Source: Thiopontia sp964344135
GTDB lineage: Bacteria; Pseudomonadota; Gammaproteobacteria; GCF-002020875
Direction: 5' to 3'
NCBI GenBank assembly: GCA_964344135.1
Contig: CAYFMF010000001.1
Location: forward strand, 1 to 64,000
Length of the DNA: 64,000 bases
Part shown: piece by piece, positions 35,465-42,192 of the stretch
Position numbering within the stretch: position 1 is the stretch's first letter
Layout of the letters: each line of letters starts with the position of its first letter
Translations under genes and position numbers: made by a program
Notes under the pieces: generated by a model
The model's database searches: none
What the model saw: only the letters and a program-made list of their open reading frames with translations
Told to the model about the DNA's origin: nothing

Positions 35465-36360
35465 CGGATCGATTTTACCTGAATCGATTTTTTTCGTGGG
35501 ACCTCTCTACCCTCCCATCCGGCAAGTGCCCACGCCCAGATGCTCTCCGGTGGTTCCCCCGCCAGCTCCGGTGGCGGGTTCTGTCCAAGAAATCGAAGCG
35601 CCATCAGGATATTTTTAGCCGGATTCCGCTCATCGAGTGGTGTGGCCAGGTTCTGCTTGCTGAGCTTCTCCCCATCCTCTCCTGTTGCAACGGGAAGATG
35701 GCCATATTGTGGTGTCGGATATCCAAGCCGCTGCTGAAGAACGATCTGCCTCGGGGTGGATTCAAGGAGATCACTGCCACGAATGACATGGGTGATGCCC
35801 TGGAGAAAATCATCTACAACAACGGCAAGCTGGTAGGCAAACAGCCCATCTGCACGACGGATCACAAAATCACCAACATCTCTCTCCATCTGCCATGAGT
35901 GTCTCCCCTGCCAGAGGTCGTCAACCAGAATGGTCTCTCCAGCAGTGCGCAGCCGAATCGAGTGGCCCTGCAGGGGGAGCCGCCTCTCTCTGCACTCCCC
36001 AGGATAGATGGAGCTGCCTCTGAGGAGTGAACGTGTGCATTGACAGCCAAATACCACGCCGGATTCGATCAGCTGTTCCAGCCTCTGCTGGTAGATGGGG
36101 CCACGCTCTCCCTGAAAAACCACGCAGTGATCCCACTCCAACTGGTGGCACTCCAGTGACCGTAGAATGGAGTCGGCGGCACCGGGAACGGTTCTTGGGG
36201 GGTCGAGATCCTCAATCCGTACCAGCCACTCCCCATGGTTTCTCCTTGCCTCCAGATAGCTGCCAACAGCGGCAACCAGAGAACCAAAATGGAGATCACC
36301 GGTTGGAGAGGGGGCGAATCTTCCACGGTAGAGGGTGGATGGCAGGTTTTTGGCTTGCAA
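35461..36360 (-). CDS. gluQ: Glutamyl-Q tRNA(Asp) synthetase
   Basis: A paralogue of the GluRS catalytic core that puts glutamate on queuosine-34 of tRNA-Asp. 299 residues: Rossmann core with RFAPSPTGDLHFGSL (HIGH-like), KLSKQN (KMSKS-like) and no anticodon-binding domain. Zinc-binding Cys residues are seen in CQCTRSLL and YPGECRERR. In many relatives gluQ lies next to dksA; here a DUF3579 gene lies between them. queF, in the same queuosine pathway, is 5 kb away. Confidence 0.95.
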   Translation of the reverse strand: MQAKNLPSTLYRGRFAPSPTGDLHFGSLVAAVGSYLEARRNHGEWLVRIEDLDPPRTVPGAADSILRSLECHQLEWDHCVVFQGERGPIYQQRLEQLIESGVVFGCQCTRSLLRGSSIYPGECRERRLPLQGHSIRLRTAGETILVDDLWQGRHSWQMERDVGDFVIRRADGLFAYQLAVVVDDFLQGITHVIRGSDLLESTPRQIVLQQRLGYPTPQYGHLPVATGEDGEKLSKQNLATPLDERNPAKNILMALRFLGQNPPPELAGEPPESIWAWALAGWEGREVPRKKSIQVKSIR

Positions 36361-36366
36361 GATTTA

Positions 36367-36396
36367 TTGATATTTGTTAAAATAATTGAATATATG
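36367..36396 (+). promoter_or_regulatory. Promoter upstream of the DUF3579 gene
   Basis: A -35 box TTGATA (36367-36372), an 18-bp AT-rich spacer and a -10 box TATATG (36391-36396) lie 33 bp before the ATG at 36429, in the gap shared with the divergent gluQ gene. Confidence 0.5.
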
Positions 36397-36428
36397 GCTT
36401 ATTAAATTTTATCGGGAACAGCTCTATT

Positions 36429-36749
36429 ATGCAGAAAAAAGAGGAAAAAAGAGAAGATTGCCGGACTGTGATCGAAGGGCAGCGAGAGGATGGAGAGAAA
36501 TTCCGTCCCAGCGACTGGATTGAGCGAATCTCCTCCCAGATTGCGCAGTACGGCAAGGGTAAAAGTCTCAGCTATCGGGACTGTGCACGTCCACGCATCA
36601 TTAATGGTGAGAAGTGTCTGGTTGTTGAGTACCGTCTGAGCAAGCGAGATCCACATGCCTATGCATTTGTTCAGGATTTCGCCAAGGCAAACAACCTGAA
36701 AATCAGGGAGGAGTGCCCCGGCAACTCCGGGGCGGAGGAGAAGGGGTAA
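36429..36749 (+). CDS. DUF3579 family protein
   Basis: 106 residues. FRPSDWIERISSQIAQYG, NGEKCLVVEYRLSKRDPHAYAFVQDFAKANNL and the closing EEC match the DUF3579 family found in Beta- and Gammaproteobacteria. It is probably a small cytosolic protein, function unknown. The N-terminal dozen residues are highly charged (MQKKEEKREDC). It converges with dksA and shares a bidirectional terminator. Confidence 0.85.
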   Translation: MQKKEEKREDCRTVIEGQREDGEKFRPSDWIERISSQIAQYGKGKSLSYRDCARPRIINGEKCLVVEYRLSKRDPHAYAFVQDFAKANNLKIREECPGNSGAEEKG

Positions 36750-36773
36750 GCCCACCGCTTCTGGCACAGAATG

Positions 36774-36813
36774 AAAAAAGGCCGAATGTTGCTGCAACAT
36801 TCGGCCTTTTTTC
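36774..36813. terminator. Bidirectional intrinsic terminator (DUF3579 gene / dksA)
   Basis: gccgaatgttgc (36781-36792) pairs with gcaacattcggc (36794-36805), flanked by an A-run on the left and a T-run on the right, so it works in both directions. The central bases open as the loop. Confidence 0.92.
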
Positions 36814-36828
36814 ATTGATGGGGGAGTG

Positions 36829-37260
36829 TTATGCGGATTTCTCCTTGATCTCCTCCAGCTCCTTGCAGTCAATGCAGAGGGTGGCCGTTGGGCGTGCCTC
36901 CAGGCGCCGGATTCCAATCTCGATACCGCAGGATTCACAGTAACCATATTCGTCACCATCCAGTTCGTGGAGTGTCTTGTCAATTTTTCGAATCAGCTTG
37001 CGTTCACGGTCACGGGTTCTCAGCTCCAGTGAAAACTCCTCCTCCAGTGTTGCGCGGTCGCTGGGATCTGGAAGATTGGCGGTCTCATCCTGCATGTGGT
37101 GAACTGTACGGTCAACCTCTTCCATCAGTTGATGTTTCCAGGCCAGAAGAATCTCCTCAAAGTGCTTCTTCTGGTTTTCATTCATGTACTCTTCGCCCTT
37201 CTTGGGCTTGTAAGGCTTGATGCCTCCAATCAGTGTTGACTGCTTTTTTGCAGTGGCCAT
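36829..37260 (-). CDS. dksA: RNA polymerase-binding transcription factor DksA
   Basis: Cofactor of ppGpp, acting in the secondary channel of RNA polymerase. 143 residues from ATG 37260, which has AGGAGT upstream. An in-frame ATG 22 codons earlier was rejected because its residues are not family-like. Coiled coil with the tip motif DPSDRA, then the zinc finger CESCG...CIDC. It may act on the GC-rich discriminator promoter seen before rpsB. Confidence 0.97.
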   Translation of the reverse strand: MATAKKQSTLIGGIKPYKPKKGEEYMNENQKKHFEEILLAWKHQLMEEVDRTVHHMQDETANLPDPSDRATLEEEFSLELRTRDRERKLIRKIDKTLHELDGDEYGYCESCGIEIGIRRLEARPTATLCIDCKELEEIKEKSA

Positions 37261-37561
37261 GCTGTTGATACTCCTGACAGTATGAGAAAAGAGCGCATTG
37301 ATACCAGATTGTCCCCACTCCCGCAACCTGTATCGGCAGACTGCGCTTTCATGGGGTGGTCCGGAACTGCTTTTCTCCGCCTCTTCTCATGAGATAATAG
37401 ACTATTATCATAACATTTAACCGGAGAGAAAACCCGGCTCTTGTGCCGGCGCAGTAATTCTCATTTTGGCAATAATCCAAAGAAAATCGTCACTCCCGTG
37501 CAGCCTGGAGTGACGTGGCAAAACTGAGAATTACTGGTTTCGGTGCAGTCAGGGAGTTGTA
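37261..37561. other. 301-bp divergent intergenic region between dksA and cbbY
   Basis: No gene was seen. It holds a perfect 8-bp palindrome, gataatag-a-ctattatc (37393-37409), AT-rich and operator- or promoter-like, then a nested inverted-repeat element (37453-37535). Promoters for dksA and cbbY must lie here, but no single -35/-10 pair stands out. Confidence 0.7.
37453..37535. repeat. 83-bp nested inverted-repeat element
   Basis: agtaattctcattttg (37453-37468) pairs with caaaactgagaattact (37519-37535), identical apart from one inserted base. Between them gtcactcc (37489-37496) and ggagtgac (37507-37514) form a perfect second stem. The ends lie 26 bp before the cbbY ATG. It could be a repetitive extragenic element or a folded cbbY leader; no T-run follows, so it is not a standard terminator. 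Confidence 0.6.
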
Positions 37562-38314
37562 ATGAAAGCAATGATTTTTGATGTGGATGGGACGCTGGCC
37601 GATACCGAACGTGATGGGCATCGGGTCGCTTTCAATCTCGCCTTTGAGGAGGCGGGACTGGATTGGGAGTGGGATGAGGCGCTCTATGGAGAGCTGCTGG
37701 CGGTTACCGGCGGCAAGGAGCGTATCCGAAACTTTATCGAGACAAAAAATCCGCTGGTGCCGGAGGTGGAGGATCTTGCGGCATGGATTGCCGGGCTGCA
37801 TGCATCCAAGACCAGCCACTTTGTTGCCTTGATGGAGCAGGGGAAGATTCCTCTGCGCAGTGGGGTGAAGCGCCTGCTGACCGAGGCCCATGATGCGGGG
37901 GTACCGCTGGCGATTGCCACCACAACCACCCCGGAGAATGTCTCCGCGCTGCTCAACAATGCACTGTTTGAGGGGGCGGAGTCGTGGTTTGAGGTGATCG
38001 GTGCAGGAGATATCGTGCCGGCAAAGAAGCCTGCACCGGATATCTACACCTATGTCATGGAACAGATGGGGCTACAACCGGAGGAGTGTATCGCTTTTGA
38101 GGACTCCGCCAACGGGATTTGCTCCTCCCGAGGAGCGCATCTGAAGACCATTGTGACGGTCAATGGCTACACCGCAGAGGAGGATTTCAGCGAGGCGGTG
38201 CTGGTGCTGGACCAGATGGGTGAGGCGGACAATCCCTGCAAGGTGTTGCAGGGGGAGGATCCGGGCAAGTGCTGTCTCGATCTGGAGTGGGTACGTACCC
38301 TCTGGGAGTCCTGA
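37562..38314 (+). CDS. cbbY: HAD hydrolase, CbbY type (xylulose-1,5-bisphosphate phosphatase)
   Basis: 250 residues. HAD motif DVDGT with nucleophile Asp7 and Asp9, TTTTPENVSAL (motif II), AKKPAPDIY (motif III) and FEDSANG (motif IV). The GGKERI segment and overall pattern follow CbbY of Rhodobacter, which degrades the RuBisCO inhibitor xylulose-1,5-bisphosphate. No cbbLS or cbbM genes are in the window, so another sugar phosphatase function remains possible. Good ribosome binding site (gggag). The next gene starts directly after its stop. Confidence 0.78.
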   Translation: MKAMIFDVDGTLADTERDGHRVAFNLAFEEAGLDWEWDEALYGELLAVTGGKERIRNFIETKNPLVPEVEDLAAWIAGLHASKTSHFVALMEQGKIPLRSGVKRLLTEAHDAGVPLAIATTTTPENVSALLNNALFEGAESWFEVIGAGDIVPAKKPAPDIYTYVMEQMGLQPEECIAFEDSANGICSSRGAHLKTIVTVNGYTAEEDFSEAVLVLDQMGEADNPCKVLQGEDPGKCCLDLEWVRTLWES

Positions 38315-39481
38315 TTGGTGCAAATTTCTCAACGGGCAGCGGAGATTGAGCCATTCCATGTGATGGATATCCTGGCTCATGCCCGTGAACTGGAGCGGCA
38401 GGGGCGCTCCATTATCCATATGGAGATTGGGGAGCCTGACTTTGAGACACCATCCCCCATCGTGGAGGCAGGAGTTGAGGCGCTGCAAACCGGACGGCAT
38501 CACTATACCCCGGCACTGGGGCTTCCCGAGCTGCGGGAGAAGATCGCGGCCCACTACGGTGATGCCTATGGTGTCGAGGTCGCTGCCGAGCAGGTGGCCA
38601 TCACTCCTGGCTCCTCGGGCGCACTACAGCTATTGAGTGCACTACTGATCAACCCTCAAGACGAGGTGTTGATGGCGGATCCGGGGTATCCCTGCAATCG
38701 TCACTTTGTACGACTCTTCGAGGGGAAAACCGTACCGGTACATGTCGGTCCAGAGAACAGATTTCAGCTGACGGCAGAGCTGGTCGAGCGCCACTGGAGC
38801 AGTCGGAGCCGTGTGGTGATGGTCTCCTCACCATCCAACCCGACCGGCAGCATGATTGCGGAGGAGGAGCTGTCACGAATCGCCACGATGGTCGCTGAGC
38901 GGGGAGGCTCTCTGATCGTGGATGAGATCTATCAGGGGCTCACCTATGGCGGGAGGCAGTTTACCGCGCTTGGGCTTCCCGGTGCCCCGTTTGTGGTGAA
39001 CAGTTTCTCCAAATACTATGGGATGACGGGGTGGAGGCTGGGGTGGATGGTTGCCCCCAGAGAGGCGATGGATGGCCTGGATCGTCTTGCGCAGAACCTC
39101 TTTCTGGCACCACCGACACCATCGCAGTATGCGGCACTGGCGGCATTTGATCCAGAGACAACAGAGATCCTGCGGCAGCGCCGTGACCGCTTCAGGCGGC
39201 GCAGGGACTTTCTCTGTGCGGCACTGCTGGAGCTGGGGTTCAGGATTGAGAGGCTTCCGGAGGGCGCCTTCTATCTCTACGCAGACTGCAGTGGTCTGAC
39301 CGGCGACAGTAGTCAGTTTGCGATGGAGCTGCTTGAGCATGCCGGGGTTGCAGTGACACCGGGCAAGGACTTTGCAACCCGGGATGCGGGGCGCTGGATC
39401 CGCTTCGCCTACACCACCTCGCTGCGGCAGCTGCAAGAGGGGGTTGATCGAATCCGGGACTACCTCTCCGGGAGAGGGTAG
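38315..39481 (+). CDS. Class I/II PLP-dependent aminotransferase
   Basis: 388 residues from TTG 38315 (GTG 38318 is equally placed after gggag). Motifs: GEPDFETP, TPGSSGA, SNPTGS and the PLP lysine K233 in NSFSKYYGMTGWR, with RFAYT near the end. It resembles the aspartate/aromatic aminotransferase branch. The substrate cannot be told from sequence. Coupling to cbbY (TGA directly before the start) suggests one transcript. It is distinct from DapL at the left end of the window. Confidence 0.85.
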   Translation: MVQISQRAAEIEPFHVMDILAHARELERQGRSIIHMEIGEPDFETPSPIVEAGVEALQTGRHHYTPALGLPELREKIAAHYGDAYGVEVAAEQVAITPGSSGALQLLSALLINPQDEVLMADPGYPCNRHFVRLFEGKTVPVHVGPENRFQLTAELVERHWSSRSRVVMVSSPSNPTGSMIAEEELSRIATMVAERGGSLIVDEIYQGLTYGGRQFTALGLPGAPFVVNSFSKYYGMTGWRLGWMVAPREAMDGLDRLAQNLFLAPPTPSQYAALAAFDPETTEILRQRRDRFRRRRDFLCAALLELGFRIERLPEGAFYLYADCSGLTGDSSQFAMELLEHAGVAVTPGKDFATRDAGRWIRFAYTTSLRQLQEGVDRIRDYLSGRG

Positions 39482-39492
39482 CGGTTTCGGTC

Positions 39493-39804
39493 ATGAAAAA
39501 GATAACACTACAGCAGTTTCGCTCCCTCCAGCTGCCCCGTACCCTGCAGAGGGGCGGGCAGGGTGTTGGTGTAGTGGGTGTGCTCTGCTGGTTCTGGTGG
39601 GTGCTGTTTGAGAAGGGGTTTCTGCAGGTGCTTCTCACTGGCGCACCCGATCTTCAGGTCATTCTGATGGGGTTGCCACTGCTGCTGATTCTGCCGGCTC
39701 TCTTCTATACGGCACTCTTCATCCTGTTGAGGGTGGTGACCTGGCTGTTTTTCTCCCCGGAAAGCAGAGAGCCGGAGGACCCGGAGGATCCACCGGCTCT
39801 CTGA
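39493..39804 (+). CDS. Small inner-membrane protein of unknown function
   Basis: 103 residues with two hydrophobic segments (VGVVGVLCWFWWVLF, about 25-39, and VILMGLPLLLILPALFYTAL, about 56-75, continuing into a third stretch) and an acidic Pro-rich tail (SPESREPEDPEDPPAL). No family recognised. It follows the aminotransferase by 11 bp and converges with the sulfur globule gene. Confidence 0.65.
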   Translation: MKKITLQQFRSLQLPRTLQRGGQGVGVVGVLCWFWWVLFEKGFLQVLLTGAPDLQVILMGLPLLLILPALFYTALFILLRVVTWLFFSPESREPEDPEDPPAL

Positions 39805-39825
39805 TACGAGCCTTGTGTCGGTTGC

Positions 39826-40161
39826 TTACTTCGCGATCGAGGCGTAGTGAGGGGCAATACCGTAGTATGGGGCTGCTGAGTAGTGCTCGGTTCTCAGATC
39901 AGAGATCCCCTTGAAGCGGCTGTTCTCTGCGGCATCCATATCGGCATTCATCTCGGAGGAGCCTCTGCCAGAGGCATTGATGCTCATGCTGAAGTTGCCC
40001 TCTGCGTCACCATGACCCTTTCCGGCGCCACGACCGTTTCCATCGAATGCGCTGTCAACCGTTCCGGTTCCGTAGCCGTTCTGGTTGTCGTCACTGTTAA
40101 AGAAGGCCGAGGCGCTGCTGGCAACAGCGGTAAGCAGGATAGAGGCGATAATGTTCTTCAT
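39826..40161 (-). CDS. Putative sulfur globule family protein
   Basis: 111 residues. Signal peptide MKNIIASILLTAVASSASA, then a mature protein rich in Gly, Asn, Asp and Ser (FFNSDDNQNGYGTGTVD, DGNGRGAGKGHGD, NFSMSINASGRGSS) with a Tyr/His/Pro C-terminus (APYYGIAPHY). This resembles the secreted structural proteins that coat periplasmic sulfur globules in Allochromatium and other sulfur oxidisers. The call rests on composition and short motifs, not on a catalytic signature. Monocistronic, behind a near-consensus promoter, as expected for an abundant protein. Confidence 0.6.
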   Translation of the reverse strand: MKNIIASILLTAVASSASAFFNSDDNQNGYGTGTVDSAFDGNGRGAGKGHGDAEGNFSMSINASGRGSSEMNADMDAAENSRFKGISDLRTEHYSAAPYYGIAPHYASIAK

Positions 40162-40226
40162 GATAATTTCCCTGTAACTTGTCTGTATTTTGTTGGGGTT
40201 TGACCCACGAAAAGAGTAATGCGCGC

Positions 40227-40255
40227 AGTATATAGATATTAAATAAAATTGTAAA
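40227..40255 (-). promoter_or_regulatory. Near-consensus sigma-70 promoter of the sulfur globule gene
   Basis: Read on the minus strand, the -35 box is TTTACA (40255-40250), the spacer is 17 bp of A/T and the -10 box is TATACT (40232-40227). Transcription would start near 40220, giving a leader of about 60 nt with AGGGA before the ATG at 40161. Confidence 0.75.
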
Positions 40256-40277
40256 ATAAGTGGAATCTATAGGTGCA

Positions 40278-41579
40278 TTAAATGGAGACAACAGGAAGCA
40301 GGGCTGCCCCATAGGCCGCCTCGGTCTGGGTGGCGATATCGATCTGCAGGTCGGGCAGCTCTTGATGAAAAAGGTTTTGGCGGAGCGCCATCCAGTTTCG
40401 GTTTACTGCCCCCCCGCCCGAGGTGATGATGCGGCGCAGGGGTGGTCCCCCAAGCGCCCCCATTTTTCGATATCCCCGCTGCTCAATTCGGGTTAACCCC
40501 TCCAGTATCCCCTGCAGAAAGATCTGATCCTCTTTTGGACGGGGGGTGAGTCGTGGCATCAACAGGGGGTCGGCAACGGGAAAGCGCTCCCCTCTGGAGG
40601 GGAGGGGATAGTAGTCCAGGCCGGTCGGTTCATCGGGGTTGATTTTGCTGCTCAGTTGCCGAATCTGCTCCAGGGAGAAGTGGTTGAGGAGTACGCCTGC
40701 CCCGGCATTGGAGGCGCCGCTGATCAGCCAGTGGCTCCCCAGTCGGTGGCTGTAGATGCCATCTCGAGGTGAGAAGAGGGGGGTGGATGAGACCAGCTTG
40801 AGTACCAGTGTGGTTCCCAGCGAGGTAACTGCATCACCCTCAACGCGTGCCCCGGCCGCAATGGTGGCAGCAATGCTGTCGGTTGTCCCGCAGTGGATCC
40901 TGATCGGCCGGCTGGTGTTGAGTCCCAGTCGATCTGCCAGATCGGCTCTCAGGATGCTGTACGCGGTTCCGGGAGGTGAAACGGCCGGCAGCATGCCGGG
41001 GGGCAGCTCAAGCGCCTCCATCCAGTCGGGCCACCCCCGGTGGATGATGTCATATCCCAGCTTCAGGGCATTGTTCTCGTCACTCTGTCCGAATGCTCCA
41101 CCCAGTCGGTTACTGATCCAGTCGGCCTGGTGCAGGGCAAGAGTTCCCCGGGGGATCCTCTCCACCCCCCTGTCAAGCAGCCAGAGCAGCTTGGCCAGTG
41201 ACGAGGTTGGACCATGTGCGCCACTCTCGCTGGGTGCAATCTGCGAGATTCGTTCTGCCTCCTCAATCGCACGGCAATCATCGTACATCAGTGCCGCTGT
41301 CAGCACTCTTCCCCCGGAATCCGTCAGCAGCAGGGTGGAGGAGGTTCCATCCACCGTGATCGAGCTCACCTCACCATGGTCTGGGATGGCTGAGAACAGT
41401 CGCTGCAGCACCACAGTGGTTGCCTGCCACCACGCCTCGGGGTTCTGTTCCGATGCTCCCTCCGTCCGCCTGGAGGGGGGAAGGGGTTCTCGCTGTTGCG
41501 CATGGATCATCCCCGCTGAATCGACTGCAATGGCTCTGACACCGGAGGTGCCAAGATCAATTCCAACATGGATGGCCAT
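40278..41579 (-). CDS. FGGY-family carbohydrate kinase
   Basis: 433 residues from ATG 41579 (MAIHVGIDLGTSGVRAIAVD). A longer open frame upstream overlaps queF and was rejected. ASKHA fold: phosphate 1 motif GIDLGTSGVR, VDGTSSTLLL in the middle, GTTDSIAATIAAGA, and the adenosine motif ITSGGGAVNRNW near the C-terminus. Sugar specificity is unknown; ribulokinase- or xylulokinase-like enzymes of this short type exist in plants and cyanobacteria. It follows queF by 19 bp. Confidence 0.88.
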   Translation of the reverse strand: MAIHVGIDLGTSGVRAIAVDSAGMIHAQQREPLPPSRRTEGASEQNPEAWWQATTVVLQRLFSAIPDHGEVSSITVDGTSSTLLLTDSGGRVLTAALMYDDCRAIEEAERISQIAPSESGAHGPTSSLAKLLWLLDRGVERIPRGTLALHQADWISNRLGGAFGQSDENNALKLGYDIIHRGWPDWMEALELPPGMLPAVSPPGTAYSILRADLADRLGLNTSRPIRIHCGTTDSIAATIAAGARVEGDAVTSLGTTLVLKLVSSTPLFSPRDGIYSHRLGSHWLISGASNAGAGVLLNHFSLEQIRQLSSKINPDEPTGLDYYPLPSRGERFPVADPLLMPRLTPRPKEDQIFLQGILEGLTRIEQRGYRKMGALGGPPLRRIITSGGGAVNRNWMALRQNLFHQELPDLQIDIATQTEAAYGAALLPVVSI

Positions 41580-41598
41580 GGGTGCGACGGCGGGCCTG

Positions 41599-42009
41599 TC
41601 AGGCGGGGGTGGGGGAAACTCCGGGAAGCTCAACAACCGGTGCGGGGCTCCAGTCTGGGGCGCGGTGCTCTGCAACAACGGTTGTATAGACCCCGCCGCG
41701 AACATTGAAGACGGCGCTCAGGCGCATGAATCTGGGGCTGGTTGCGGCAACCAGATCGGAGAGGATCTGGTTGGTGACTGCCTCGTGAAAGGCGCCCTCG
41801 TTGCGGTAGGACCAGACATACATCTTGAATGATTTCAGCTCAACACAGTGCTGGTCGGGGACGTACTCCAGGTCGAGTGTTGCGAAGTCGGGCTGTCCCG
41901 TTTTGGGGCAGAGGCAGGTGAATTCCGGGGTATGAATACGGATTGTGTAGTCACGTTCCGGGGTGGGGTTGTCAAAGCTCTCCAATTCCTTGCTGGGGCT
42001 GCTTGCCAT
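41599..42009 (-). CDS. queF: NADPH-dependent 7-cyano-7-deazaguanine reductase
   Basis: Reduces preQ0 to preQ1 in queuosine synthesis. 136 residues from ATG 42009, preceded by aaggaaag. Unimodular (short) type with catalytic Cys34 and Asp41 in FTCLCPKTGQPDF and the substrate motif ELKSFKMYVWSYRNEGAFHE. gluQ, which further modifies queuosine tRNA-Asp, lies at 35.5 kb. No preQ1 riboswitch was apparent in the short leader. Confidence 0.97.
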   Translation of the reverse strand: MASSPSKELESFDNPTPERDYTIRIHTPEFTCLCPKTGQPDFATLDLEYVPDQHCVELKSFKMYVWSYRNEGAFHEAVTNQILSDLVAATSPRFMRLSAVFNVRGGVYTTVVAEHRAPDWSPAPVVELPGVSPTPA

Positions 42010-42079
42010 CTCTATCTTTCCTTGTTTATATACAATACAAAACATCAAGTTATAATATGAACCTAATGTTGTTTCATTG

Positions 42080-42109
42080 TTGGTTTATTGCTCGGTTGAG
42101 TGCTATTAT
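42080..42109 (+). promoter_or_regulatory. Promoter upstream of smc
   Basis: A -35 box TTGGTT (42080-42085), an 18-bp spacer and a -10 box TATTAT (42104-42109) lie in the AT-rich gap between the divergent queF and smc genes, 84 bp before the smc ATG. Confidence 0.5.
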
Positions 42110-42192
42110 ACGACACAATCCAAAGCCGTTTTATCAAACCCGCTCACCCCGGATTTTGAGCACCCAGCCCACCTGTTGGATATAGCGAGGAT

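Noticed and set aside
42010..42079. Possible preQ1 riboswitch before queF
   Set aside because: The leader is short and AT-rich; no preQ1 aptamer pattern or terminator hairpin could be seen.
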